DNA of 64,000 nucleotides from Prevotellaceae bacterium (GCA_031271465.1 JAISVR010000043.1:1-64000), one strand, 5' to 3'; shown: positions 38,401 through 46,337, counted from the stretch's first letter. A program made the numbers and translations. Notes: generated from the letters alone by a model not told the origin.

Positions 38401-39120
38401 ATAGCCACTATCCTGAACGGCAGCGTGAAACGCAAGCTGATTTATGGTTTGAACGACCAGCCCATTGCCGAACTGAACGAAAACGACCGCATTATCAATA
38501 CCTACATCTATGCAGACGGCTACACGCCGGTGCTGATGCGGAAAGGAAACACAGATTACTATATGATTTCCGACATACGCGGCTCGGTGCGTATGGTGGT
38601 GAAAGTTTCCGATGGCAATGTGCTCCAGCAAATGGATTATGATGCCTTTGGCAATGTAAGTGATGACAGTAACCCGGGCTATACGCCTTTCGGCTATGCA
38701 GGGGGACTGTATGAGCACAGGACGGGGCTGGTGAGATTTGGTGCAAGGGATTATTCGGCAGAAACAGGCACTTGGACGGCGGAAGACCCGATAGGGTTTT
38801 ACAGTAGAGATATAAACTTTTATGCTTATGTGGCTAATGACCCGATTAATCATATTGACCCAAGTGGGTTGTCGAAAGGGGGAAATGAGGAAATTTATAT
38901 AAAAGGTGTTGGAAAAATAAATAGAAATTTATTTCATAAGACAATAAAACCTAATATATTAAAAGCAGTAGGAAAATTAAAAAATTTCATTAAATCGGTA
39001 GGGAAAAACCCTGATATCATTGTAGAAAAAGGAAAAATTATTTTACAAGGTGCAAAAAACAGTCCTTTTAGTAAAAACACATTTCCAACAGGATTAAAAG
39101 CAACAGATTTTTTTGACTAA
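35404..39120 (+). CDS. Secreted phospholipase-D/RHS-repeat polymorphic toxin-like protein
   Basis: This encodes 1238 residues. A signal peptide (1-23, ending LYA-QD) precedes a small beta domain. A phospholipase-D-like region follows with two complete HxKxxxxD motifs (HHKFAITD at 212-219, HNKYAVFD at 439-446), so a full two-lobed active site is present. Residues about 540-1156 are YD/RHS repeats ending in the core motif FGARDYSAETGTW and HIDPSG. After that comes an 82-residue tip (about 1157-1238) of different composition. A 60-nt sample of the tip DNA (38941-39000) has 12 G+C, while a 60-nt sample of the RHS part (38401-38460) has 29. This is the usual architecture of polymorphic toxins with exchangeable tips. 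The tip family was not recognised. No T9SS domain is present on this protein; the 195-residue neighbour has one. Toxicity is inferred. Confidence 0.85.
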   Translation: MKKLQHIFSILFLFLFCAPTLYAQDTIKISSQDLPYSIPVAVKPSEDSRMIYRWLENGHIVNNSNSITGYIVPSGKAAGIYTYIYQVKCEGCTDWLSSNPFTVEIEGNSQRRNASINPLSISVTFSPQSDLQGYASELIEMIENATEHIDISLYDFNNDAIFRALKKAKDKGIAIRMLYDGALEDRKQTGGSFSHRLESTGIDVRYVNKINHHKFAITDNSFLVTSSGNWTGNANWINDENTLWVNDAELVLRYRAEFEHLWNNSREFGQSYTWDTVSSDSLLNLIVDNPDVDMVFTSANYRTYISAANGPTFAKEGDRQKAADKIVELIGQAQSSIKIAANHLRSRPISEALLAKKEQNPAIDIKVYLDEQEHITASYNETQKENRENCLSGANTPAQIRDCLEKNFYYSYELIEAGIDVRFKTYAYKWDASTAMLMHNKYAVFDNETVATGSYNYSYNAETNSMENVLVFNSNAAAGTVEEFVNDFDRLWNTGRIEGYYDDILAYLDSGYRYVPVLFEPLSLTYEELGTLKAAIETACPAVKSNYFRNNGHLYSSYLRGVNFTYASNGKISNITNSQTPQFSIDYTYDSNTPDKFAGITFDGNGDVDYFENYLYNSTGKLTGFSSSLFDIDFSYTNDTLTGLNFGQGDYTWAETKTPEGSKIIYSTPYHSGFMQSEWNRDNLPVYLSDADDRNINWWYDSEGYVDSIASPDKNISFTNESNSSLVETSDGESLSAVQADENNLTVTSAGTVNAAIVYSLQELPDKKQTLNIALTSNNVASGTGRTANINYLYDVYGRVIGAGNLEIERIPYSGEIVSIRNANMQENRSYNDWGLLTQQTVMRDSVEYYRAAYEYDALQRITRVSESVQGTTALYDYHYNTAGQLASVYKDSVLTESYLYDSYGNRTNASTDFDYTYQHNTANRLHSFSWQQSGNTRAKEFSYNNSGQLTATANKTYRGSSATTTSSRSFDYDVFGNLNAVSWASQNLEYKYDAFDRQIATILNGSVKRKLIYGLNDQPIAELNENDRIINTYIYADGYTPVLMRKGNTDYYMISDIRGSVRMVVKVSDGNVLQQMDYDAFGNVSDDSNPGYTPFGYAGGLYEHRTGLVRFGARDYSAETGTWTAEDPIGFYSRDINFYAYVANDPINHIDPSGLSKGGNEEIYIKGVGKINRNLFHKTIKPNILKAVGKLKNFIKSVGKNPDIIVEKGKIILQGAKNSPFSKNTFPTGLKATDFFD

Positions 39121-39123
39121 AAT

Positions 39124-39588
39124 ATGGCAACCAATTATTACAGTTTAAGAATCTTTGTAAAAGAAGAAAATTATGATTTGATTGAGAAAGTTTTAGGGAT
39201 AAAGCCACAAATACAATCAAAGTCTGCATGGTGGATAACAGAGCATATTCAGCAGGAAGGAGATGAGCATTTCCCATTTATTAAATACTATTTGTCCGTT
39301 TTGGAAGGAAAATACGATGCTCTTGAACATCTTGGAATCAGTAGAGATGACATTTCCATCTGGGAACTATATGCTTATGATGGACAGTGCAATATGGAAT
39401 TTCTGCCGGAAGATATGTATAATATAGGTAAAGAGGGAATATCTCTTTGTGTTTCGTGCTGGGAAGCTGTAGCGGAGGATACTCGGGAAAAGAAAAGGCA
39501 CAAGTTGCAAACTTGCGCCAAAAGAGGGATAAGGACTTGGATGGTTATCGGAATTTTCAAGAACTTTTTGAATATTGGAAAGGTGTAG
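39124..39588 (+). CDS. Candidate immunity protein (DUF4279-like), 3' end altered by a REP element
   Basis: This encodes 154 residues and begins 3 nt after the stop of the toxin-like gene, the normal place for an immunity gene. It is equally AT-rich (14 G+C in 39121-39180). Residues 1-118 form a coherent domain (YYSLRIFVKEENYDL at the start; CNMEFLPEDM and SLCVSCWE at the end) that resembles the DUF4279 family as remembered. From about residue 124 the frame is made by a 37-bp REP-like repeat. Behind it the +1 frame, not this one, looks like protein (DLDGYRNFQELFEYWKG, stop at 39606-39608). The native C-terminus has thus probably been replaced. Whether it still works is unknown. Confidence 0.65.
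   Translation: MATNYYSLRIFVKEENYDLIEKVLGIKPQIQSKSAWWITEHIQQEGDEHFPFIKYYLSVLEGKYDALEHLGISRDDISIWELYAYDGQCNMEFLPEDMYNIGKEGISLCVSCWEAVAEDTREKKRHKLQTCAKRGIRTWMVIGIFKNFLNIGKV
39493..39529. repeat. REP-like palindrome, copy 2 (inside the immunity gene)
   Basis: 37 bp identical to 40251-40287; palindromic core ggcacaagtt-gca-aacttgcgcc with one mismatch. It supplies the codons for residues about 124-135 of the immunity-like protein. Confidence 0.8.
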
Positions 39589-39625
39589 GTTGCCCCAAAG
39601 CAAAATGACTTAGCTAAAGGTATAT

Positions 39626-40147
39626 ATGGACATAACAATTGACACTTTAAAAACAATATCCCAACAACAAGAGGATATTGTAGGGAAGTTAATTTCATTT
39701 TTAGAAACAACCGATGATGATTACCTTGCCAACTGGACAGCGATGACATTAGCAGACCATTTCAAGGATGAGCGAATAGAACCTTGTTTGATGAACAAAA
39801 TACAAAATCCCAAATGGAAACAAAGACGGGGGACTCTTCTTTTTGCTCTGGAATGTTACTCTAATGAACCGAAATATTTGTATTTTTTGATAGATTTGAT
39901 ACTCAAAAATGAGAACGAACAGGATGGTGAGATTTTTATGAGTGCTTACGGTATGCTTTTAAAGCTGCATCCTCCATTAAACAGTAAAGAAATTGCACGC
40001 GCTTTGCAACGAGTGCGAAGAGAAGAAAAAAAGAAAAATTTGAATGGACATCATCGTCGCGTAGTTCATTCTTTATTAGATTATCTTGAAGGGCAAAGAG
40101 AAATAAGAAAATTTTATAAGCGTTTCTTAGCGCAGGAAGATTGTTGA
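39626..40147 (+). CDS. Second candidate immunity protein (HEAT-like, unrecognised family)
   Basis: This encodes 173 residues, almost all alpha-helical, with a HEAT-like pattern (LANWTAMTLADHFKD; TLLFALECYSNEPKYLYFLIDLI; MSAYGMLLKLHPPLNSKEIARAL). No signal peptide is present, so it stays in the cytoplasm. It is the last intact gene of the cassette before nuoJ. The end of a second, decayed copy of the same gene lies 235 nt downstream. Duplicated or remnant immunity genes are a hallmark of loci where toxin tips are exchanged. Family and partner are not established. Confidence 0.6.
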   Translation: MDITIDTLKTISQQQEDIVGKLISFLETTDDDYLANWTAMTLADHFKDERIEPCLMNKIQNPKWKQRRGTLLFALECYSNEPKYLYFLIDLILKNENEQDGEIFMSAYGMLLKLHPPLNSKEIARALQRVRREEKKKNLNGHHRRVVHSLLDYLEGQREIRKFYKRFLAQEDC

Positions 40148-40250
40148 TAGTTGCCCTTATTGGAGCAAGTTTAGTAAAGCGTAACATGTGCTAGCAAACA
40201 GAAATATGAGAGGAAAATAAGTGAATAAGAATTGAGATGCGGAAAGTTAA

Positions 40251-40287
40251 AAAAGGCACAAGTTGCAAACTTGCGCCAAAAGAGGGA
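40251..40287. repeat. REP-like palindrome, copy 3
   Basis: 37 bp identical to 39493-39529. It lies in the 400-nt gap 40148-40547, between the immunity-like gene and its decayed partial copy. Confidence 0.8.
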
Positions 40288-40333
40288 AAAATAAAACATT
40301 TGGTTATCGCATTATAAATGCTGATATTCAAAA

Positions 40334-40356
40334 CTGCTGAATTGCAAATTCAGCAG
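40334..40356. repeat. Perfect 23-bp palindrome with GCA centre
   Basis: Arms ctgctgaatt and aattcagcag around gca. It has the same geometry (10-GCA-10) as the neighbouring REP copies but different arms, so it could be a second REP family. Confidence 0.65.
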
Positions 40357-40382
40357 GACGGGGTGAACAGCACCGACAATTA

Positions 40383-40457
40383 ATTTATTCTCTATTAAAT
40401 TATCTTGAAGGACAACGAAAAATAACAACATTTTATAAACGATTCGGCGTAGGTTAA
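40383..40457 (+). pseudogene. Decayed 3' end of a duplicated immunity gene
   Basis: The frame reads IYSLLNYLEGQRKITTFYKRFG and then stops at 40455-40457. It aligns with the C-terminus of the 173-residue protein (VHSLLDYLEGQREIRKFYKRF). No start or upstream part remains in this frame. It is a remnant of a second copy. Confidence 0.8.
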
Positions 40458-40508
40458 ATAAGAATGGTCTTATTGTAAATATTGCTACAAATAAACAGAA
40501 TATTATTA

Positions 40509-40516
40509 TACTTTTG
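40509..40516 (+). promoter_or_regulatory. -7 box directly upstream of nuoJ
   Basis: TACTTTTG matches TAnnTTTG and lies 31 nt before the nuoJ ATG, just after the inserted cassette. It would let nuoJ-N be transcribed independently of nuoA-I. No clear -33 element at the usual spacing was seen. Confidence 0.5.
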
Positions 40517-40547
40517 CAAACGCAAAAATTGAATAAACAATAAATTT

Positions 40548-41060
40548 ATGGAAATCACTGCTAATCAAATTATTTTTTTCATTCTTTCGGCTATCATCGT
40601 GGTGTGCTCGGTGTTTGCGGTAACGGAACGGAAAATCCTGCGCGCGGCTACGCATCTGCTTTTTGTATTGTTAGCTACTGCCGGATTGTATTTTCTATTG
40701 AATTATCATTTCCTCGCTGCCGTACAAATTTCGGTATATGTGGGCGGGATTTTGATTCTGTTCGTATTCTCAATTTTTCTTACTTCGCAAGTGGGCAGCG
40801 AAATGCCTGCGGTGAAACTTTCGCGTAAGATTGCGGGATTGGTGGTATCGATAAGTGGCGCGGCTTTGTGTTTGTTTGTGTTGCTTACGCAAAATTATCC
40901 GGGCGCACAGGAAATTTCGGAAGGAGAAATCGACATGACTGAAATCGGTCAGGCATTGATGGGTGTGGACGAATTTCAATACTTGTTGCCGTTCGAGGCT
41001 ATCAGCGTGTTGCTGTTGGCGTGTATCATTGCTGCGATTTTAGTTGCTCGAAAGAAATAA
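40548..41060 (+). CDS. nuoJ: NADH-quinone oxidoreductase subunit J
   Basis: This encodes 170 residues with five membrane segments. The third segment carries the conserved VQISVYVGGILILFVFSIFL stretch (about 58-78). NuoJ links the quinone module to the antiporter-like subunits. It is the first gene after the cassette that splits the operon, with its own likely -7 box; nuoK follows after 39 nt. Confidence 0.95.
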   Translation: MEITANQIIFFILSAIIVVCSVFAVTERKILRAATHLLFVLLATAGLYFLLNYHFLAAVQISVYVGGILILFVFSIFLTSQVGSEMPAVKLSRKIAGLVVSISGAALCLFVLLTQNYPGAQEISEGEIDMTEIGQALMGVDEFQYLLPFEAISVLLLACIIAAILVARKK

Positions 41061-41099
41061 ACAGTTTGTTGATTAAACAATTAAACAAAAATAAGAATT

Positions 41100-41408
41100 A
41101 TGATTCCGATAGAATATTATTTTGTGATTAGTACCCTGATGCTCTTTATAGGTGTTTACGGGTTTATTACGCGACCCAATATGCTGGCAATGCTGATGTC
41201 GCTGGAGTTGATTCTCAATGCGGTGAATATCAATTTTGCGGTATTTAACCGCTATCTGTATGCCGACCAATTGGAAGGAATGTTTTTTTCTCTTTTCTCT
41301 ATCGGGATAGCTGCCGCCGAAACCGCTGTAGCAATAGCCATTATTATTAATGTGTTCCGCCATGAGAAAAAAATTGAAACCAACGAAGTGAAGAATTTAA
41401 AATACTAA
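41100..41408 (+). CDS. nuoK: NADH-quinone oxidoreductase subunit K
   Basis: This encodes 102 residues with three membrane segments. The conserved glutamates used in proton transfer are present: MSLELILNAVNINF (Glu near 36) and IAAAETAVAIAIII (Glu near 71). It is followed after 6 nt by nuoL. Confidence 0.96.
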   Translation: MIPIEYYFVISTLMLFIGVYGFITRPNMLAMLMSLELILNAVNINFAVFNRYLYADQLEGMFFSLFSIGIAAAETAVAIAIIINVFRHEKKIETNEVKNLKY

Positions 41409-41414
41409 CTTATT

Positions 41415-43328
41415 ATGCAGTCGTACATTATAATTATTTCGATTCTTATTCTTGCCCTCCCGTTGTTGAACTTTTTAGTTTTGGGACTGGCAGATAGCAG
41501 GTTTTCTCATAAAACTGCGGGTACTATCGGTACTTTTGGATTGTCTATTGTTGCAATTTTGTCGTATATCACGGCTTTCAATTATTTTTTCGATTTTGGA
41601 AAGATTGACGGTGTTTATCAAAAATTCACCCAAAGCGTTGAATGGTTGCGATTTAGCGATACGCTGCATATTGATTTAGGAATTTTATTAGATCCTATTT
41701 CGGTAATGATGCTTGTTGTAATCAGCACCGTTTCGTTGATGGTACATATCTACAGCTTGGGTTATATGAAGGGCGAAAGGGGTTTTCAACGCTATTATGC
41801 TTTTCTTTCGCTGTTTACTTTTTCCATGCTTGGTTTGGTTGTTGCAACCAATATTTTCCAAATGTATATTTTCTGGGAGTTGGTGGGTGTTTCGTCATTC
41901 CTTTTGATAGGATTTTATTATACGAAACCTTCTGCCGTAAAAGCTGCAAAAAAAGCATTTATCGTTACCCGATTTGCCGATTTGGGCTTTCTTATCGGTA
42001 TTTTAATCTTATCTTATTTTACCAATACATTCGATTTCGGGGCACTGACAGACCCTAACGGTTCTATTATCGGCAATCCTGCAAGTGCTACATTTATGGG
42101 CTTCTCTGTACTGAGCTGGGCTACCTTGTTAATCTTTATGGGAGGTGCGGGTAAATCGGCTATGTTGCCTTTACATATTTGGTTGCCCGACGCAATGGAG
42201 GGTCCAACTCCTGTTTCGGCACTTATCCATGCCGCTACAATGGTAGTGGCGGGCGTGTATTTGGTAGCTCGTTTGTTTCCGCTTTATTTCTTTGTTACGC
42301 CTGATGTGCTGACAGTAGTAGCTTATATTGGTGCTGCCACTTCGTTGTTTGCTGCGGTTGTTGCCTGTACGCAAACGGATATTAAGCGCGTGCTGGCATT
42401 CTCAACCATTTCGCAAATTGCTTACATGATGGTAGCGTTGGGAGTTTCGGGTTTTGGCGGACATGACGGGTTGGGCTATATGTCATCTATGTTCCATTTG
42501 TTTACACACGCATTCTTTAAAGCGTTGTTGTTCTTGGGTGCCGGTGCGGTTATTCATGCTGTTCACAGCAATGAAATGGGCGATATGGGCGGCTTGCGCA
42601 AATATTTACCGATTACACATATTACCTTCTTGATTGCCTGTTTGTCTATTGCCGGAATACCGCCATTTTCAGGGTTCTTCAGTAAAGACGAAATATTAGT
42701 TGCAGCTTTCCACCACGATAAGATTTTATTTGCCTGTCAGTATTTGGTAGCGGGATTAACTGCATTTTATATGTTCCGTTTGTATTTCGGCATTTTCTGG
42801 GGAAAAGAAACGCATTATCATCATACTCCGCATGAAGGAGGCGTTGCCATGAGCGCTCCACTTATTTTCCTTGGATTGCTGACACTTGTTACGGGCTTTG
42901 TTCCGTTTCACGATTTGATTACTACTAACGGAGTTTCTTTTGCTGCTCATATCGATTGGGCAATTGCTATCCCGAGCATTTTGGTAGGCGTTGCAGGTAT
43001 CGCGGTAGCAACTGTTATGTATAAGAAACCAAGTGATATTCCGAATAAGGTTGCGACTGCTTTTAACGGTTTTTATGTGGCTACAAAGAATAAATTCTAT
43101 TTCGATGAGATTTATCTTTTTGTTACCAAGAAAATAATTTTTAATTGTATTTCAACTCCTATTGCGTGGTTCGACCGCCACATTGTAGATGGCTTTATGG
43201 ATTTTCAGGCGTTTTGGAGCAATATGCTGTCGAGCAATATTCGCTATTTACAGTCGGGTCGGGTGCAACAGTATGTATGGGTATTTACAGCTTCGGCTAT
43301 AGTTATCGCCGCATTGGTAATCTTCTAA
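41415..43328 (+). CDS. nuoL: NADH-quinone oxidoreductase subunit L (antiporter-like)
   Basis: This encodes 637 residues with about fifteen membrane segments, the normal NuoL size. Family features include FWELVGVSSFLLIGFYY (Glu in the fifth segment), GKSAMLPLHIWLPDAMEGPTPVSALIHAATMV and FFKALLFLGAGAVIHA. The long C-terminal amphipathic helix and last membrane segment (about 540-637) distinguish it from NuoM and NuoN. It pumps protons at the distal end of the membrane arm. Confidence 0.96.
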   Translation: MQSYIIIISILILALPLLNFLVLGLADSRFSHKTAGTIGTFGLSIVAILSYITAFNYFFDFGKIDGVYQKFTQSVEWLRFSDTLHIDLGILLDPISVMMLVVISTVSLMVHIYSLGYMKGERGFQRYYAFLSLFTFSMLGLVVATNIFQMYIFWELVGVSSFLLIGFYYTKPSAVKAAKKAFIVTRFADLGFLIGILILSYFTNTFDFGALTDPNGSIIGNPASATFMGFSVLSWATLLIFMGGAGKSAMLPLHIWLPDAMEGPTPVSALIHAATMVVAGVYLVARLFPLYFFVTPDVLTVVAYIGAATSLFAAVVACTQTDIKRVLAFSTISQIAYMMVALGVSGFGGHDGLGYMSSMFHLFTHAFFKALLFLGAGAVIHAVHSNEMGDMGGLRKYLPITHITFLIACLSIAGIPPFSGFFSKDEILVAAFHHDKILFACQYLVAGLTAFYMFRLYFGIFWGKETHYHHTPHEGGVAMSAPLIFLGLLTLVTGFVPFHDLITTNGVSFAAHIDWAIAIPSILVGVAGIAVATVMYKKPSDIPNKVATAFNGFYVATKNKFYFDEIYLFVTKKIIFNCISTPIAWFDRHIVDGFMDFQAFWSNMLSSNIRYLQSGRVQQYVWVFTASAIVIAALVIF

Positions 43329-43373
43329 CATAAAAAATAAACTGCTATAAATCTGTCAATAATTTATCAAGAT

Positions 43374-44849
43374 ATGAATTTCCTGTATTTATTTGTAATA
43401 ATTCCCCTATTGATGATGGGTGGCGTAGTGTTGCTGAAGAGCGACAGGGCAATAAAAATTTTCATGTTAATCGGTTCGGGCGTGCTGCTGGCTGCGTCGC
43501 TGATATTGTTGCCTCTGTTCTTTGAAGCGCGGGCACTCGACCCCGAGGCTGCCATGGTTATGCGCAGCGATATTATGTGGTACGAGGCGCTGAATATTAA
43601 ACTCTCGCTGGGCATCGACGGCATTTCGGTTCTTATGATTATTCTCTCGGCGGTTATTGTATTCACGGGTTCGTTTGTTTCGTGGGCAATGACGGAGCAG
43701 GTAAAAGAATATTTCCTGTGGTTCCTGCTGCTGTCTATCGGTGTGTTTGGCTTTTTTATCACCGTCGATTTGTTTTCAATGTTTATGTTTTACGAGATTG
43801 CGCTTATCCCGATGTACTTGCTTATCGGGCTGTGGGGAACCGGTCGCAAGGAATATTCGGCAATGAAATTAACCTTGATGTTGATGGGCGGCTCGGCATT
43901 TTTGCTGCTCGGCATCTTGGGTATTTATTTCAGCGCGGGTATCAATTCGATGAATATATTGGAAATTGCGCAGGTACATATTCCTGTTGAGGCGCAAAAC
44001 TTATTTTTCCCGCTCACCTTTTTAGGCTTCGGGGTGTTGGGTGCACTGTTCCCATTCCACACTTGGTCGCCCGACGGACATGCCTCTGCCCCCACGGCAG
44101 TTTCGATGTTGCACGCCGGGGTATTGATGAAGCTCGGAGGTTACGGCTGTTTCCGCGTAGCCATTTACCTTATGCCCGAAGGTGCCGAAACTTATACAAC
44201 GCTTTTCCTTGTGTTGACCGGTATCAGCGTAATATATGGTGCATTTGGCGCTGTGGTGCAAAAGGATTTGAAATACATTAATGCTTATTCGTCGGTGAGC
44301 CATTGCGGACTGGTGCTTTTCGCCATTTTGATGCTGAATCAAACTGCCATGAACGGCGCTATTCTTCAAATGCTTTCGCACGGATTGATGACGGCTCTTT
44401 TCTTTGCTCTTATCGGCTCTATTTACGGACGCACTCATACTCGTATGATTACCGAAATGGGCGGTTTGATGAAGATTATGCCTTTTCTTTCGGTATGCTG
44501 GGTAATTGCCGGTTTAGCATCGCTGGGGCTGCCCGGATTAAGTGGCTTTGTTTCTGAAATGACCATTTTTGTCGGCTCATTCCAGCACGACGATTTGTTT
44601 CACCGAGTACTCACCATTGTGGCTTGCGCTTCGATAGTGATTACGGCGGTGTATATACTCCGCGTGGTGGGTAAAATCCTGCTCGGACCGGTGCAGGACA
44701 AGCATCACGAAGCATTGACCGATGCTGTCTGGTACGAAAAGATTGCTGCCGTAACGCTCATTATCGGTATTGCTTTTATCGGGCTGCTGCCTTTCTTGCC
44801 TTCGGAAATCATCAACGATAGTTTAACTGCTGTGATAAGCAAACTTTAA
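43374..44849 (+). CDS. nuoM: NADH-quinone oxidoreductase subunit M (antiporter-like)
   Basis: This encodes 491 residues with about fourteen membrane segments. Typical NuoM motifs: MFYEIALIPMYLLIGLWG (Glu of the fifth segment), FPFHTWSPDGHASAPTAVSM, YSSVSHCGLV and the SHGLMTALFFALIGSIY stretch. It lies 45 nt after nuoL and 6 nt before nuoN. Confidence 0.96.
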   Translation: MNFLYLFVIIPLLMMGGVVLLKSDRAIKIFMLIGSGVLLAASLILLPLFFEARALDPEAAMVMRSDIMWYEALNIKLSLGIDGISVLMIILSAVIVFTGSFVSWAMTEQVKEYFLWFLLLSIGVFGFFITVDLFSMFMFYEIALIPMYLLIGLWGTGRKEYSAMKLTLMLMGGSAFLLLGILGIYFSAGINSMNILEIAQVHIPVEAQNLFFPLTFLGFGVLGALFPFHTWSPDGHASAPTAVSMLHAGVLMKLGGYGCFRVAIYLMPEGAETYTTLFLVLTGISVIYGAFGAVVQKDLKYINAYSSVSHCGLVLFAILMLNQTAMNGAILQMLSHGLMTALFFALIGSIYGRTHTRMITEMGGLMKIMPFLSVCWVIAGLASLGLPGLSGFVSEMTIFVGSFQHDDLFHRVLTIVACASIVITAVYILRVVGKILLGPVQDKHHEALTDAVWYEKIAAVTLIIGIAFIGLLPFLPSEIINDSLTAVISKL

Positions 44850-44855
44850 TTTCTT

Positions 44856-46298
44856 ATGACTATGAATTATTTAGACAATATATTGGCGATGCGTGCCGAA
44901 CTGTTAGTGGTGGCACAAATTATCTTTCTGATAATTTACGATTTGTTTGCACCTAAAACAGCGGGCAAGACAATTGATTTTGTAAGCTGTGCTCTGTTTC
45001 TTGTTATCACGGCAGTGGGCTTTATTCCGCAGGCAGATGTAGAAGCTTTTGGCGGCATGTATCTTAGTTCGCCTATTACCGAGATAATGAAATCGGCACT
45101 GAACATCGGGGTGATACTTATGTTTCTTCAATCGAAAATGTGGCTCAACAGCGAGCAGATTGCCCATAAGCGCGCCGAAGTGTATATCCTTGTGTTGTCT
45201 ACGCTACTGGGTATGTATCTGATGATTTCGTCGGGGCATTTCCTTATTTTCTATATCGGACTCGAAATGGCATCGCTGCCGCTGGCGGCGTTGATTGCCT
45301 ACAACAAATATTCCTACAACTCGGTGGAAGCGGGCGTGAAATATATCCTTATGGCAGCTTTTTCGTCGGGACTATTGCTTTTCGGCATTTCGTTGTTGTA
45401 CGGATCGTCAGGCGGAGCAGGTTTGTATTTCGAATCTGTGCGCGCACTGGCAATCCCCAGCTCGCTGACGCTGCTCGGCTTGGTATTCTTTTTGGCAGGC
45501 ATGGCGTTTAAAATCTCTTTGGTGCCTTTTCACTTGTGGACTGCCGATGTGTATCAGGGAGCTCCTACAAATATTACCGCTTTCTTATCGGTGGTATCAA
45601 AATCTGCCGCAGCCTTTGCACTGATGCTCGTGCTGTTTAAAGTATTCCCCGCCCTGTTCGATTACTGGGAATATGTTGTTTATGCCCTTATTGTGGCAAG
45701 TATCACCATTGGTAACCTTTTTGCCATGCGTCAGAAAAACATGAAACGCTTTCTTGCCTATTCATCTATCTCGCAAGCGGGCTACCTCTTGTTGGGCATG
45801 CTTGCCGGCACCGCTTTCGGAATGACTTCTGCTGTGTACTATGTGCTGGTATATACTGTAGCCAACCTGGGTATTTTCGCCATCGTTTCGGAAATAGAAA
45901 ACAGAACGGGAAAAACAGAAATTTCTGACTACAACGGGCTGTACAAAACGAATCCTTATCTCAGCGTAGGCATGATGCTTTTTCTGTTTTCATTGGCAGG
46001 CATACCGCCTTTTGCAGGATTCTTCAGCAAATTCTTTGTATTTGCCGCAGCGGTCGAGAAAGAATACTATGGACTTGTATTTATTGCCCTGATTAATACC
46101 GTATTGTCGCTTTACTACTATTTGCTGGTGGTGAAAGCCATGTTTATCGGCAACGACAAAATAACTGCTATTGCCCGGTTGAAAACAAACGGATACACAA
46201 AAACAGCCTTGTTTATAGCGCTTGCAGGCACTTTGCTGCTCGGTTTGCTTAGCTGCATCTTTGCCTACATTGAAGATTTTTCGTTCGGATTGATGTAA
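44856..46298 (+). CDS. nuoN: NADH-quinone oxidoreductase subunit N (antiporter-like)
   Basis: This encodes 480 residues with about fourteen membrane segments. NuoN features: FYIGLEMASLPLAALIAYN, KISLVPFHLWTADVYQGAPT, RFLAYSSISQAGYLLLGM and SLAGIPPFAGFFSKFFVF. It is the last nuo gene. No nuoE, nuoF or nuoG is present in the window, so the complex encoded here would be an 11-subunit type lacking the NADH-oxidising module. Known 11-subunit complexes use other electron donors; the donor here is not shown. Confidence 0.95.
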   Translation: MTMNYLDNILAMRAELLVVAQIIFLIIYDLFAPKTAGKTIDFVSCALFLVITAVGFIPQADVEAFGGMYLSSPITEIMKSALNIGVILMFLQSKMWLNSEQIAHKRAEVYILVLSTLLGMYLMISSGHFLIFYIGLEMASLPLAALIAYNKYSYNSVEAGVKYILMAAFSSGLLLFGISLLYGSSGGAGLYFESVRALAIPSSLTLLGLVFFLAGMAFKISLVPFHLWTADVYQGAPTNITAFLSVVSKSAAAFALMLVLFKVFPALFDYWEYVVYALIVASITIGNLFAMRQKNMKRFLAYSSISQAGYLLLGMLAGTAFGMTSAVYYVLVYTVANLGIFAIVSEIENRTGKTEISDYNGLYKTNPYLSVGMMLFLFSLAGIPPFAGFFSKFFVFAAAVEKEYYGLVFIALINTVLSLYYYLLVVKAMFIGNDKITAIARLKTNGYTKTALFIALAGTLLLGLLSCIFAYIEDFSFGLM

Positions 46299-46337
46299 TT
46301 CTTTCGGATAAAAATTATGTTTTTAAATAAATCATAA

